Below the pieces are notes generated by a model. The model saw only the letters and a program-made list of their open reading frames with translations, was not told the DNA's origin and ran no database searches. This document shows, piece after piece, positions 35,270 through 46,768 of a stretch of 64,000 bases of DNA. Source of the stretch: Azospirillum griseum (lineage in GTDB: Bacteria > Pseudomonadota > Alphaproteobacteria > Azospirillales > Azospirillaceae). The DNA is taken from the NCBI RefSeq assembly GCF_003966125.1, contig NZ_RXMA01000011.1, positions 100,921-164,920 of the forward strand, in the 5' to 3' direction. Position 1 is the stretch's first letter. Every line of letters begins with the position of its first letter. The position numbers and the translations under genes are program-made.

Positions 35270-36292
35270 TCAGAACCGCTCGCGGTAGCTCTGCGGGCTG
35301 GTCCCGACGCGGCGCAGAAAGCTGCGGCGCAACGTGTCCTCCCCGCCGAAGCCGCAGCGCGCCGCCGTCTGCGCCACGCTCGCCCCCTGCTCCAGCATCC
35401 GCCGCGCCGCCTCCACCCGGATCGTCTCCACCGCCCGCGCCGGGGTCTGGCCGGTGGCCTGACGGTAATGACGGGAAAAGCTGCGCGCGCTCATCGCCGC
35501 CCGCGCCGCCAGGGCGGTCAAGGACAGGTCGCCCCGCAGATTGTCGGCGATCCAGGCGTGCAGCGCGTCAAAGCGCCCGGTCACCGCCGGATTGGCCGTG
35601 GCCGGGTTGGTCGCGGTCTGCAAGGTCAAGGTCGCGCTGAACTGGGCCTGACCGCCGGGCCGCTTCAGGAAGACCACCAGTTGCCGCGCCACCGCCAGCG
35701 CCGTGCGACGGCCCAAATCCTCCTCCACCAGGGCCAGGGCCAGATCGATGCCCGCCGTGATCCCGGCGGAGGTCCACACCGCCCCGTCACGGATGAAGAT
35801 CGGATCGGGATCCAGCCGCACCCGGGGAAAGCGGGCGGCAAACTCGGCGCAGCGCTGCCAATGGGTCACGGCGCGCCGCCCGTCGAGCAGCCCGGCTTCG
35901 GCCAACAGGAACGCCCCGCTGCACACCGACGCCACCCGCCGGGCCGCCCGCGCCCGCGCCGCGACCCAGGCGACCAGCGCGGCATCGTCGCACGCCGCCG
36001 TCACGCCAAAGCCGCCCGCCAGAATCAGCGTGTCCACGGCGGCGTCGGGCGACGGCAGCGGTGCGGCGTCCAGCACCAGCCCGGCGCTGGTCTGCACCGG
36101 CCCGGCGGCGGCGACCAATTGCAAGGCGTAGGGGGCCGGTCGCCCCGCCGCCGCCGCCAGATCGTTGGCCGAGGCGAACACCTGCATCGGCCCGGTGATG
36201 TCCAGGATCTGGGCGTTGGCAAAGCCCAGCGTCTCCACCCGTCGGGGGGTGTGGATGGGCTGCGGCGGGCGTGGGGATAGCGGCGATGTCAT
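35270..36292 (-). CDS. GlxA family transcriptional regulator (DJ-1/PfpI domain + AraC HTH)
   Basis: A 340-residue regulator. Residues ~15-190 are a DJ-1/PfpI-like domain with GFANAQILDITGPMQVF and the conserved nucleophile-position Cys in VASVCSGAFLLAEAGLL. Residues ~230-340 form the AraC helix-turn-helix, with MSARSFSRHYRQATGQTPA and ARCGFGGEDTLRRSFLRRVG. The start at 36292 (MTSPLSPRPP) avoids reading into the divergent DJ-1 gene leader. The divergent neighbour at 36400 is itself a DJ-1 family protein, a common pairing with the target gene. Confidence 0.93.
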   Translation of the reverse strand: MTSPLSPRPPQPIHTPRRVETLGFANAQILDITGPMQVFASANDLAAAAGRPAPYALQLVAAAGPVQTSAGLVLDAAPLPSPDAAVDTLILAGGFGVTAACDDAALVAWVAARARAARRVASVCSGAFLLAEAGLLDGRRAVTHWQRCAEFAARFPRVRLDPDPIFIRDGAVWTSAGITAGIDLALALVEEDLGRRTALAVARQLVVFLKRPGGQAQFSATLTLQTATNPATANPAVTGRFDALHAWIADNLRGDLSLTALAARAAMSARSFSRHYRQATGQTPARAVETIRVEAARRMLEQGASVAQTAARCGFGGEDTLRRSFLRRVGTSPQSYRERF

Positions 36293-36399
36293 TGGCGGAA
36301 TTTGCCGGGTGATTGGCGCTTGCGCCACAGCGTGACGCGCTAGGCTGCCCGCCGTCAATCCTCCGCCCATCCCCTCAACCCACCCCAACAGGTGCCGTC

Positions 36400-37074
36400 A
36401 TGACCCTGGGCTTTGGCCTGCTCGCCTTCCCCACCGTCCAGCAACTCGACCTCTCCGGCCCCTATGAGGTCTTCGCCAGCGTGCCCGGTGGCGAGGTCCA
36501 TCTGTTGTGGAAGGACACCGCCCCGCTCCGCTCGGCCACCGGCCTGATCCTGACGCCAACCACCCGCCTGGAGGATTGCCCGCCGCTCGATGTTCTGTGC
36601 GTGCCCGGCGGCACCGGAATCAACGCCCTGTTGGAGGACGCCGAAACCCTCGCCTTCGTCCGCGCCCAGGCGGACCGCGCCCGCTTCGTGACATCGGTCT
36701 GCACCGGCGCGCTGGTGCTGGGGGCCGCCGGACTGCTGGCGGGCAAGCGGGCAACCACCCATTGGAACGCCATGGATTTCCTGCCGCGCTTCGGGGCCAT
36801 CCCCACGCCGGGACGGGTGGTGGAGGATGGCCGGATCATCACGGCGGGCGGGGTGACGGCAGGCATCGATTTCGGCCTGACCGTCGTCGCCGCCCTGCTG
36901 GGACGGACGGAGGCGGAAACCATCCAACTGGCGTTGGAATACGCCCCCGCCCCGCCCTTTGCGGCGGGAACCCCGGATCAGGCCCCGGCCCCCGTGCTGG
37001 CCGCCGCCCGCGACCGGCTGGCCGCCAGCCGCGCCGCGCGCGTCGCCATCCTGGAGCGGTGGCGCGGCGCGTAA
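36400..37074 (+). CDS. DJ-1/PfpI family protein, isonitrile-hydratase-like
   Basis: A 224-residue single-domain DJ-1/PfpI protein. It starts GFGLLAFPTVQQLDLSGPYEVF and has the nucleophile Cys in FVTSVCTGALVLGAAGLLAG, followed by THW and ITAGGVTAGIDFGL. Close relatives named isonitrile hydratase (InhA) add water to isonitriles to give N-substituted formamides; that activity is inferred. It is divergent from a GlxA-type AraC regulator that probably controls it. Confidence 0.88.
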   Translation: MTLGFGLLAFPTVQQLDLSGPYEVFASVPGGEVHLLWKDTAPLRSATGLILTPTTRLEDCPPLDVLCVPGGTGINALLEDAETLAFVRAQADRARFVTSVCTGALVLGAAGLLAGKRATTHWNAMDFLPRFGAIPTPGRVVEDGRIITAGGVTAGIDFGLTVVAALLGRTEAETIQLALEYAPAPPFAAGTPDQAPAPVLAAARDRLAASRAARVAILERWRGA

Positions 37075-37112
37075 GCCCCCGCGCACCCCCGCGCGCGCCC
37101 GATCCGTCCTCC

Positions 37113-37487
37113 TTATTGGCCCGGTGCCTTGTCGGGCGCGCGGAATTCCACCCGCACCGGGGTGTTGTCGTTCAACCGCCCGCTGCCCGATCCGCTCATC
37201 AGGTCGGGGGCGCGGCGGATGTCCACCACGCCATAACGCCCATCGTCGCACGACACCGCAACGATCATGCGCGGCTCGATGCTCGACGCGTCGTACACGC
37301 CGTTGCACGATAGGGTCTTGTCCGCCGTCTGCACGGCGTAACGGCCCAAGGCCGAGTCCGTCCGGGCCTGGGCGACGCCCGTCAGGGGCGTCCGGTCGCC
37401 CAGCGTGCCGGTGACGGGGATCTGGAACACGGTGGTGCAGGCGCTGGTCAGCGTGAGCAGCGCCAGAGCGGACAGGGAACGCAGCAT
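37113..37487 (-). CDS. Small putative lipoprotein
   Basis: A 124-residue exported protein. The signal MLRSLSALALLTLTSAC ends in the lipobox TSAC, so Cys17 is the probable lipid anchor. The rest is a small globular part containing GVYDASSIEPRMIVAVSCDDGRYG in pieces, with two further Cys (CNG, SCDD) that could form a disulphide. I do not recognise the family. An in-frame ATG at 37508 would add MSEKDFS. It is convergent with the DJ-1 gene. Confidence 0.75.
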   Translation of the reverse strand: MLRSLSALALLTLTSACTTVFQIPVTGTLGDRTPLTGVAQARTDSALGRYAVQTADKTLSCNGVYDASSIEPRMIVAVSCDDGRYGVVDIRRAPDLMSGSGSGRLNDNTPVRVEFRAPDKAPGQ

Positions 37488-37661
37488 GGAGAAATCCTTT
37501 TCAGACATGGGCCTTCGCAGACACGGGCCTTTGCAGACTTGGGGAAACGCGAGGCCATCAAGGGACAACGCCCCCGGTCTGGCGCCTTGACCGGAGCGCG
37601 TTCTTTCTGTAATTCGATAATTCGTTATTGCCAAGCAGTAATTTTCTCGAGGACACCCCGC

Positions 37662-38219
37662 ATGAGTCAGCCCCTTCGCCAAGCCCGGCAGGACCGGATC
37701 ACCCGTGTGAGCCGCCGTCTGGCCGCCACCATGACGCTGCTGCTGGCGCTGACCCCGGCCGGGATCGCGCTGTACGCCATTGGTTTTTCGGAAACGATGC
37801 TGGCCAGCCATCCCTGGTTGGCCGGGCTGCGCCTGCCGGTGCGCCCGCTTGCCTTGGAGGAGTCGGCCCTGGCCACCGCCGCGCTGCTGGTGGCCGCCGC
37901 CCCCAGCCTGTGGGGGCTGTGGGAATTGCGGGCGCTGTTCCGGGGCTTTGCCGCCGGGATGGTGTTCTCCCCCAGTTCAGCCCGGCGGTTGCGGCGCTTC
38001 GCCCTGTCGCTGATGGTGTCGGGATTGAGCGAGCCGGTGGGGTCGGTGCTGCTGAGTCTGGCGGTGCTGCGCCACAACCCGCCGGATGGCCCGCACGGCG
38101 CGCTGTCGATCAGCACCGCCGACCTGTTTGTTGTTCTGCTGGGCGTGGTATTGCTGGTCATCGCCTGGGTGATGGGCGAGGCTGCCGCCCTGGCCGATGA
38201 AAACGCGGGTTTTGTCTGA
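37662..38219 (+). CDS. DUF2975 family membrane protein
   Basis: A 185-residue protein with about four membrane segments (~22-44, 68-95, 118-138, 153-176). It ends in VIAWVMGEAAALADENAGFV, the conserved C-terminal region of DUF2975 proteins, in which ALADEN just precedes a downstream Xre gene. The ATG at 37662 follows AGGACACCCCGC. It is paired with the Xre regulator 4 nt later, an arrangement common in many bacteria but of unknown function. Confidence 0.85.
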   Translation: MSQPLRQARQDRITRVSRRLAATMTLLLALTPAGIALYAIGFSETMLASHPWLAGLRLPVRPLALEESALATAALLVAAAPSLWGLWELRALFRGFAAGMVFSPSSARRLRRFALSLMVSGLSEPVGSVLLSLAVLRHNPPDGPHGALSISTADLFVVLLGVVLLVIAWVMGEAAALADENAGFV

Positions 38220-38223
38220 TCTT

Positions 38224-38469
38224 ATGCCGATTCGTGTGACGCTCGACCTGATGCTGACCAAGCGGCGGATGAAGGCCAAGGATTTGGCCCAACGCATCGG
38301 CATCACCGAAGCCAACCTGTCCCTGCTGCGCACCGGCAAGGTGAAGGGGCTGCGCTTTGAAACGCTGGCGAAGATCTGCGCCGTCCTGGAGTGCCAACCG
38401 GGCGACCTGCTGGCCCATGACCCCGACGACGCCGATTTCCTGGACTCCCCGGACGGTGGGGGCGTGTAG
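38224..38469 (+). CDS. Xre/Cro family helix-turn-helix regulator (YozG-like)
   Basis: An 81-residue protein. The HTH is KRRMKAKDLAQRIGITEANLSLLRTGKVKGLRF, seen in pieces, and is followed by LAKICAVLECQPGDLL, the exact layout of YozG-type regulators. The ATG at 38224 (MPIRVTLDLML) is preferred; a start at 38197 would overlap the DUF2975 gene. It probably forms a two-gene operon with DUF2975, perhaps controlling it. Confidence 0.9.
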   Translation: MPIRVTLDLMLTKRRMKAKDLAQRIGITEANLSLLRTGKVKGLRFETLAKICAVLECQPGDLLAHDPDDADFLDSPDGGGV

Positions 38470-38709
38470 CGCGTCCACCCAGGCCGCACCCGCCCGAGTC
38501 GCACCCAACCACCCCGCACCCGCCGTGCGCGCAATCGCGCCGCGCGTTGATTATGAAACAGGCAGCCATTGCCCGCGAAATAAGCAAGACAGTTTATCGC
38601 TAACATCTTCCTTTCTGTTTCGTGCAATTTTCTGTAGCAATCTTTTCATTTTCTCACAAAGCAACCCTGGTAGTTTCCGGCGCAATTGTTGTGTTGGAGG
38701 CCAATCCTG

Positions 38710-40728
38710 ATGCTGAGATCCCTGAAAATCGCCGCCCTGACCAACCTGTTCGGTGCCCTCATCGCGCTGGGCTTTGTCGTGGTCGCCGGAACCGGAATGC
38801 TCGCCATCAACGAGCTGAAGGTCGGCGGGCCGGTCTATCAGCGGATCGTTTTGGGCAAGGATCTGATCGCCGACATCCTGCCGCCGCCGGAATATGTGAT
38901 CGAAGCCTATCTGGAGGTCACGCTGGCGCTGAACGACCCGTCCACGGTCACGCAGCGGCGCAACCGCCTGGCCCAATTGCGCAAGGATTACAACGACCGC
39001 CGCGCCTATTGGGCCAAGCAGGACATCGATCCGACCATCCGCGAACGGCTGACCGTCACCTCCCACGCGCCGGCAACCGCCTTTTGGACGGAGGTGGAGG
39101 GCAAATTCCTGCCCGCGCTGTCCAGCGGCGATCTGGCCACGGCCATGACCTCCTACAAGGCCCTGACCACCGCCTATGGCGAGCATCGGGCGGTGATCGA
39201 CTCGATCGTCGTCAACGCCAACCGGATCAACGAGGCCACCGAGCGCGACGCCAACGCCCGCGAGGCGCAGTTCATGGCGGCGGTGTGGATCGTGTCGGCC
39301 CTGGTTCTGGTGGTGGTGGCGCTGGGAGTGCTGGGCATCCTGAACCGGGTGATCCGCCCGGTCACGCAATTGACCGGCGTCATGCGGGCGATGGCCGACG
39401 GCAACCTGCCGGTCGCGATCCCGGTCAACGAACGCCAGGACGAGATCGGCGCGATGACCAGTGCGCTGCGCGTCTTCAAGGAGCACGCGGAGGCCGACCG
39501 CCGGCGCCGCGCCCAGGACATGAACCGCGAGCAGGTCGAACGGGAAAAGCAGGCCGTTCTGCTGCGGATGGCCGAAACGGTGGAGCGCGAGGCGGGCAAC
39601 GCCGTGGACGCGGTGGCCAAACAGACCAGCACGATGGCCGACAACGCCACCCGCATGGCCGATTCCGCCCAGGCGGTCAGCGACAACAGCCAGACGGTGG
39701 CCGCCGCCGCCACGCAAGCCCTGTCGAACGCCCAAACCGTGGCCGCCGCGTCGGAACAGCTCAGCGCGTCGATCCGCGAAATCGCCATGCAGATCAGCAC
39801 CGCCAGCGCCATGACCGGGCAGGCGGTGGACGCCTCCACCCACGCCGAAGGGACCATCCAACGCCTCTCCGAGGCCGTCACCCGCATCGGCGAAGTCACC
39901 ACCCTCATCAACGACGTGGCCGGACAAACCAACCTGCTGGCGCTGAACGCCACCATCGAAGCCGCGCGGGCCGGGGAGGCGGGCAAGGGCTTCGCCGTCG
40001 TGGCGAACGAGGTGAAGGCGCTCGCCGGGCAGACCGCGCGGGCCACCGGGGAAATCGAATCGCAGATCGCCGCCATCCAGGCCACCACCGCCGACGCGGT
40101 GAAGGCCGTGCGCGCCATCGCCGAACAGGTGCGCGGGGTGGAAACCGTGTCCTCCACCATCGCGTCCGCCGTGCAGGAGCAGGAGGCCGCCACCGGCGAG
40201 ATCGCCCGCAACGTCGAACAGACCACCCAGGCCGCGCAGGAGGTTGCCAACCGCATCGCCAACGTCTCCACCGAGGCCACGGCCACCGGCGAGCGCGCCA
40301 GCGCGGTGATGAGCCTGTCGGATTCCGTCGCCACCAGCATCGACCAGCTCCGCCATGTCCTGGTGGAAACCATCCGCACCGCCACGCCGGAGGTGAACCG
40401 CCGTCAGTTCGACCGCCACGTCCTCAACCGGCCCGGTCGTCTGCGCGTCGGTGGGCAGGATGTGGCCGTGACCATCGACAACGCCTCTGAAGGCGGCGCG
40501 CAGATCAGCGGCTTGCCGTCCGGCGCGCTGGCCCAGTTGCGCGAGGGGGTCGCCGTGCAGGTGATGGTTCCGGGGATCGACGGGGCTGTTCCCGCAACCG
40601 TCCGTTCACAGGACCGCAACGCCCAAATCCATCTCACCTTCACCCTGCCCGTCAGCGAGCAAAGCCGCTTTGCCGACCAGTTCCGCCGTGCGGTGTCCGG
40701 GGTGGCCCTGCTGGCGCAACCGGCCTGA
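38710..40728 (+). CDS. Methyl-accepting chemotaxis protein with C-terminal PilZ domain (MCP1)
   Basis: A 672-residue chemoreceptor. TM1 is ~10-32, a helical periplasmic ligand domain follows (with [20 protein letters not shown]), and TM2 is ~188-211. HAMP runs to ~265, then the long signalling coiled coil with the conserved tip [17 protein letters not shown] (~420-440). Residues ~565-672 are a PilZ domain ([15 protein letters not shown] and DNASEGG, the two c-di-GMP-binding motifs). It should signal to CheA/CheW and may be tuned by cyclic di-GMP, as Tlp1 of Azospirillum. The ATG at 38710 is used. The ~240-bp AT-richer region upstream probably holds the promoter. Confidence 0.95.
   Translation: MLRSLKIAALTNLFGALIALGFVVVAGTGMLAINELKVGGPVYQRIVLGKDLIADILPPPEYVIEAYLEVTLALNDPSTVTQRRNRLAQLRKDYNDRRAYWAKQDIDPTIRERLTVTSHAPATAFWTEVEGKFLPALSSGDLATAMTSYKALTTAYGEHRAVIDSIVVNANRINEATERDANAREAQFMAAVWIVSALVLVVVALGVLGILNRVIRPVTQLTGVMRAMADGNLPVAIPVNERQDEIGAMTSALRVFKEHAEADRRRRAQDMNREQVEREKQAVLLRMAETVEREAGNAVDAVAKQTSTMADNATRMADSAQAVSDNSQTVAAAATQALSNAQTVAAASEQLSASIREIAMQISTASAMTGQAVDASTHAEGTIQRLSEAVTRIGEVTTLINDVAGQTNLLALNATIEAARAGEAGKGFAVVANEVKALAGQTARATGEIESQIAAIQATTADAVKAVRAIAEQVRGVETVSSTIASAVQEQEAATGEIARNVEQTTQAAQEVANRIANVSTEATATGERASAVMSLSDSVATSIDQLRHVLVETIRTATPEVNRRQFDRHVLNRPGRLRVGGQDVAVTIDNASEGGAQISGLPSGALAQLREGVAVQVMVPGIDGAVPATVRSQDRNAQIHLTFTLPVSEQSRFADQFRRAVSGVALLAQPA
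39979..40216 (+). repeat. Near-identical 238-bp block shared by the two chemoreceptor genes (copy 1)
   Basis: Matches 42484-42721 with a single difference (CCTCCACC against CCTCGACC). It covers the cytoplasmic tip and the return helix of the receptor. Flanking coding sequence differs much more, which suggests recent gene conversion or very strong constraint. Confidence 0.85.
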
Positions 40729-40859
40729 TCACCATCGCCACGCGGTCGCGTCGGTTGGACGCGGAGGCTGCACAGCGCGCTGCGGTTTTTCCGCGCCTGT
40801 GCTAGCGTCCGCGCTCCCGCCCGATTGGGCGATGCCATGATTGTGTGAACGAGGACGCC

Positions 40860-41033
40860 ATGACGGAACAGACCGTCCGTTGCCCGCGCTGCGACAACCG
40901 CCACCCGGCGGACGCCCCCACCTGCCCGCACTGTCTCTCGATTCGGCGCAGCAACGCGGTGCTGGCCGTGGCCTTTGCCATGCTGGTGCTGCTGGCCCTG
41001 GTCGGATGGGTTGGTACTTTGGTCATGACCTGA
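40860..41033 (+). CDS. Small zinc-ribbon membrane protein (copy 1)
   Basis: A 57-residue protein: a CPRC-x10-CPHC zinc ribbon at residues ~8-25, then an S-x-RR linker and a single C-terminal membrane helix (AVLAVAFAMLVLLALVGWVG). The ATG at 40860 is preceded by GAGGA; a GTG at 40845 would add MNEDA. It lies 131 nt after MCP1. An independently encoded protein after MCP2 (43371) keeps the same CxxC-x10-CxxC spacing and linker, which supports both as real genes. Function is unknown. Confidence 0.8.
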   Translation: MTEQTVRCPRCDNRHPADAPTCPHCLSIRRSNAVLAVAFAMLVLLALVGWVGTLVMT

Positions 41034-41211
41034 CCCGCGCGGAAAAGACTTTGGTGCGTGAATGAGCAAAGCCTGTTCAAAGCGTGGGCAGGCCGCACAA
41101 AGAAACGTCAGATCTGTCTTTTGCCTATTTTTTGGCATTTTTTTGCTTGTCTTGCCCCCGCGCCGGTGACATCCACCCTTTTAGACTCCGTTCAGTCGAA
41201 GGGTGCCCACC

Positions 41212-43233
41212 ATGCTGAAGAACCTGAAAATCGCCGCTCTGACCAACCTGTTCGGCGTGGTGGTGACGCTGGGGTTCCTGGTGGTGGCCGCCACCGGCAT
41301 GCTGGCCATTCGCGAACTGAAGGTGGGCGGGCCGATCTATCAGCGGATCGTTTTGGGCAAGGATCTGATCGCCGACATCCTGCCACCGCCGGAATATGTG
41401 ATCGAAGCCTATCTGGAAGCCACCCTGGCCTTCAACGATCCCTCGACGGTGAAGCAGCGCCAGGAGCGGTTGGCCCAACTGCGCAAGGACTATGATGATC
41501 GGCATGAGTATTGGCTGAAGGAGGATTTCGAACCGACGATCCGCAAGCAACTCACCGAGACCTCGCACGCCCCGGTGATGCGCTTCTGGACCGAGGTCGA
41601 AACCAAGCTGCTGCCCGCCCTGGCGAAAAAGGACGAGGCCGCCGCCCGCAGCGCCTACAAGGCGGTGTCGGACGCCTACACCGCGCACCGCGCCGTGGTG
41701 GACGCCATCGTCACCGCCACCAACCGCTACAACAGCGAGACGGAGGTCTACGCCGCCGACCGGGAGCGTCTGTTCATGACCGCCGTCTGGGTGGTGTCGA
41801 CCATCGTGTTGGGCGTGGTGGTTCTGGGCGTGCTGGGGATTCTGCGCCGGGTGGTCAAGCCCGTCACCGAGCTGACCGGGGTCATGCGGACGCTGTCGCA
41901 AGGCCAGTTGGATGTCGCCCTTCCCGCCAACGACCGCGCCGACGAAATCGGCGCGATGACCAGCGCGCTGCGGGTGTTCAAGGACAACGCCCAGGAGGCC
42001 GACCGCCTGCGCCGCGCCCAGGAGGAGGACCGCATCGCCGCCGAACAGGAAAAGGAAGCGGCCCTGCTGCGCATGGCCGAAACGGTGGAGCGCGAGGCGA
42101 CCAACGCGGTGGACACGGTGGCCAGCCACACCGGGCAGATGGCCAGCAACGCCACCAGCATGGCCAATTCCGCCCGCGCGGTCAGCCAGAACAGCCAGAA
42201 TGTGGCCGCCGCCGCCACGCAGGCGCTCGCCAACGCCCAGACCGTCGCGTCGGCCTCCGAACAGCTCAGCGCGTCGATCCGCGAAATCGCCATGCAGATC
42301 ACCACCGCCAGCGCCATGACCGGGCAGGCGGTGGACGCCTCCACCCACGCCGAACAGACCATCCAGAAGCTGGCCGAGGCCATCACCCGCATCAGCGAAG
42401 TGACCAACCTCATCAACGACGTGGCCGGACAAACCAACCTTTTGGCGCTGAACGCCACCATCGAGGCTGCACGGGCCGGTGAAGCGGGCAAGGGCTTCGC
42501 CGTCGTGGCGAACGAGGTGAAGGCGCTCGCCGGGCAGACCGCGCGGGCCACCGGGGAAATCGAATCGCAGATCGCCGCCATCCAGGCCACCACCGCCGAC
42601 GCGGTGAAGGCCGTGCGCGCCATCGCCGAACAGGTGCGCGGGGTGGAAACCGTGTCCTCGACCATCGCGTCCGCCGTGCAGGAGCAGGAGGCCGCCACCG
42701 GCGAGATCGCCCGCAACGTCGTCCAGACCACCAACGCCGCGCAGGAGGTCGCCGCCCGCATCGCCGACGTGTCGACGGAGGCCACCTCCACCGGCGAACG
42801 CGCAACGGAGGTCAACGCCCTGTCGGGCAAGGTCGCCAGCAGCATCGACCAACTGCGCCGCGTGCTGATCCAGGCGATCCGCACCGCCACGCCGGAGGTC
42901 AACCGCCGCCAGTTCGCCCGTTACCCGCTGAACCGGCCCGGACGCCTGTCCATCGGTGGTTCCGACCTCTCCATCACCGTGGACAACGCGTCCGAAGGCG
43001 GGGCGCAGATCAGCGGCCTGTCCGCCGAAGCGTTGAAGAGTCTCAGCGTCGGGCAGGCCACACGCCTGACCCTGAGCGGTGTGGACGCCACCGTTCCGGC
43101 GGTGGTGCGCTCGATCAACCGTGAAGGACGTCTGCATCTGACCTTCACGGTTCCCGACCACGACCAGAAGCGCTTCGTCGAACAGTTCAGCCGTCTGGTG
43201 GCCGGAATTCCGCCGATGGAACAGGCGGCCTGA
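41212..43233 (+). CDS. Methyl-accepting chemotaxis protein with C-terminal PilZ domain (MCP2)
   Basis: A 673-residue paralogue of MCP1 with the same layout: TM1 near 10-32, helical sensor region with [22 protein letters not shown]2 ~188-211, HAMP, signalling domain and a PilZ domain from ~565 ([22 protein letters not shown]). The ATG at 41212 has GAAGGG 8 nt upstream; a GTG at 41203 would add MPT. The sensor region between the conserved motif and TM2 differs from MCP1, so the ligand or partner may differ. Tandem duplication is likely. Confidence 0.95.
   Translation: MLKNLKIAALTNLFGVVVTLGFLVVAATGMLAIRELKVGGPIYQRIVLGKDLIADILPPPEYVIEAYLEATLAFNDPSTVKQRQERLAQLRKDYDDRHEYWLKEDFEPTIRKQLTETSHAPVMRFWTEVETKLLPALAKKDEAAARSAYKAVSDAYTAHRAVVDAIVTATNRYNSETEVYAADRERLFMTAVWVVSTIVLGVVVLGVLGILRRVVKPVTELTGVMRTLSQGQLDVALPANDRADEIGAMTSALRVFKDNAQEADRLRRAQEEDRIAAEQEKEAALLRMAETVEREATNAVDTVASHTGQMASNATSMANSARAVSQNSQNVAAAATQALANAQTVASASEQLSASIREIAMQITTASAMTGQAVDASTHAEQTIQKLAEAITRISEVTNLINDVAGQTNLLALNATIEAARAGEAGKGFAVVANEVKALAGQTARATGEIESQIAAIQATTADAVKAVRAIAEQVRGVETVSSTIASAVQEQEAATGEIARNVVQTTNAAQEVAARIADVSTEATSTGERATEVNALSGKVASSIDQLRRVLIQAIRTATPEVNRRQFARYPLNRPGRLSIGGSDLSITVDNASEGGAQISGLSAEALKSLSVGQATRLTLSGVDATVPAVVRSINREGRLHLTFTVPDHDQKRFVEQFSRLVAGIPPMEQAA
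42484..42721 (+). repeat. Near-identical 238-bp block shared by the two chemoreceptor genes (copy 2)
   Basis: Partner of 39979-40216, offset by 2505 bp, one mismatch. Confidence 0.85.
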
Positions 43234-43370
43234 CGCGCCGCACCGCCAAAGCCGTCGCATGACAGCGAATTCATGACGGTTGTCGGGTGTGATGCTCCAA
43301 CATGGGGCTTCACGCCATCGCGGAGGGTGGTCAGCGCGCCATTCCCCCTGCCGAACGCCCGGTTTCCATC

Positions 43371-43574
43371 ATGAGCGACAGCACCGCCTGCCCCTATTGC
43401 GGGTCCGATTACGGCCATGGCCCCGATGAATGCCCCCTGTGCCGCTCCGCCCGCCGCAAGGACGTGGTCATCCGCTGTGTGATCGGGCTGATGTTCCTGG
43501 TCCCGATCCTCACCCTGTTCGCCACGGTGGTGTTCGACAGCGGGGTCGGGGCCGCGCTGTTTTCCCTGGATTGA
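43371..43574 (+). CDS. Small zinc-ribbon membrane protein (copy 2)
   Basis: A 67-residue protein with CPYC-x10-CPLC at residues ~7-24, S-x-RR, then one membrane helix (~34-56) and a short tail. Starts at the ATG at 43371 (MSDSTACPYC). It is a homologue of the 40860 product with identical metal-site spacing and follows MCP2 by 137 nt. Zinc binding is predicted; the role beside chemoreceptors is unknown. Confidence 0.78.
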   Translation: MSDSTACPYCGSDYGHGPDECPLCRSARRKDVVIRCVIGLMFLVPILTLFATVVFDSGVGAALFSLD

Positions 43575-43578
43575 GGTG

Positions 43579-43609
43579 ACGGAGCGGGGCGGCAACAGCC
43601 CCGCTCCGT
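43579..43609. terminator. Terminator hairpin between convergent zinc-ribbon gene and thiC
   Basis: ACGGAGCGGGG (43579-43589) pairs perfectly with CCCCGCTCCGT (43599-43609) around a 9-nt loop, immediately after the stop of the zinc-ribbon gene and just past the thiC stop. The position between convergent genes supports a terminator role, though T-tracts are weak. Confidence 0.65.
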
Positions 43610-43631
43610 CATCCCCCCTTGCGGCTGCCGC

Positions 43632-45628
<1,997 letters not shown>

Positions 45629-45638
45629 AATGGCCGCG

Positions 45639-45667
45639 ATGATGGCGGCACACGCGCAGACTGTCAA
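45639..45667 (-). promoter_or_regulatory. Candidate thiC promoter
   Basis: On the reverse strand, TTGACA (45667-45662), exactly 17 nt, then CATCAT (45644-45639). A start point ~7 nt further would fall just ahead of the riboswitch. The -35 is perfect; the -10 is poor. Confidence 0.5.
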
Positions 45668-45735
45668 AGGAAAGCCGCACGGACGATCAAAATAGCAAAC
45701 GATCGCGACTCACACCCAAGCCGCCCGTCCACTGT

Positions 45736-46719
45736 TCACATCCAGCGGCGCAGCCGCACAAAGATCATCGGCAACAGCGCCGACAACACCATCAGCAGCA
45801 GGGCCGACGGGTAGCCGAACGCCTCGTCCGATCCCGGCATGCTGGTGAAATTCATGCCGCAGACGCTGGCCACCAAGGTCGGCGGGAACAGCAGAACGGT
45901 GAGGATCGAGACGATCTTGACGATCTCGTTCTGCTCCACATTGATCTGACCCAACGTGCTGTCCAACAGCAGCGCCACCTTGGACGACAGGAACACCCGG
46001 TATTCGTCCAGGCCGCGCGCGTCCTGCAACGCGGTGCGCGCCCAGCGGCGGGTCGGCTTGCGGGCGTTCCAGCCCTCGTTGCTGGACAGGAACTCCAACA
46101 TGCGGATCAGGCTGGCGAGGCTGATGTGCGCCCGGCCGACCAGATGGCCGGTGTGGCCGATGCGCTTCAGCGCGGCCTGATCGTCCATCGCCTCCATCCG
46201 CCGGGTCGGCGATTCCCCCCGGAAGGCGCGGCGGTTCAACTCGTCCAGCGCCACCCCGGCCCGGCGCAGCACGGCGGCGGTGCGGTCGATCAGCCCATCG
46301 ACCAACGCCCCCATCACCAACTCGCCGCTGCCCAGCGCGGCCGGGCTGTGGCTGATTTTGCGGCGGAAGGCCAGGAACGCGCGGGGGTCGATGTCGTGGA
46401 TCGTCACCAACCGCTTGCCCGCCAGCAGGAAACTGACCGCCGTCAGGCGCGGTTCGTCGGTGTCGGCCCAGACCAGCGCCATCACGGTCAGGGACAACAC
46501 GCCGTTGACGATGCGCAGGCGGCTCGATTCCTCGATCTCCGCCATCTGTTCGCGCGTGGGCAGGGGCAGGCCGATCATGGCCTCCACCCGCGCCAACTCG
46601 GCCGGGGTGGGGTTGAGCAGGTCGAGCCACACCGCCGAATCGGGCAGCGGCCCGGCGGCGGTGTCGGCCGCCTTGTCCCAGGTCAGGAGGCCGCCATCGT
46701 TGACGAAAACGTGCAGCAC
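45736..46719 (-). CDS. corA: CorA family divalent-cation transporter
   Basis: A 327-residue protein with a large cytoplasmic N-terminal domain and two C-terminal membrane helices. The signature GMNF (in CGMNFTSMPG) lies at the end of the first helix. The N-terminal half has WLDLLNPTPAELARVEAMIGL and RLTAVSFLLAGKRLVTIHD, typical of the ZntB/CorA family. It moves Mg2+ (or Zn2+ for ZntB) across the inner membrane; the ion is not decided by the sequence. The long alpha-helical stalk carries many Arg/Glu residues. Confidence 0.92.
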   Translation of the reverse strand: MLHVFVNDGGLLTWDKAADTAAGPLPDSAVWLDLLNPTPAELARVEAMIGLPLPTREQMAEIEESSRLRIVNGVLSLTVMALVWADTDEPRLTAVSFLLAGKRLVTIHDIDPRAFLAFRRKISHSPAALGSGELVMGALVDGLIDRTAAVLRRAGVALDELNRRAFRGESPTRRMEAMDDQAALKRIGHTGHLVGRAHISLASLIRMLEFLSSNEGWNARKPTRRWARTALQDARGLDEYRVFLSSKVALLLDSTLGQINVEQNEIVKIVSILTVLLFPPTLVASVCGMNFTSMPGSDEAFGYPSALLLMVLSALLPMIFVRLRRWM

Positions 46720-46768
46720 GGGCGGTGCTCCTTGGCGTGGACGGATTGCGCGCGGGGAACAGGCCCGC

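Noticed and set aside
40729..40850. Terminator between MCP1 and the zinc-ribbon gene
   Set aside because: Only a weak GC-rich stem around GGTTTTTCC could be drawn; not distinguishable from background.
41131..41148. Sigma-54-like TTGGCA and TTGCTT upstream of MCP2
   Set aside because: The GG-to-GC distance is 9 nt instead of the strictly required 10, within a T-run that makes chance matches likely.
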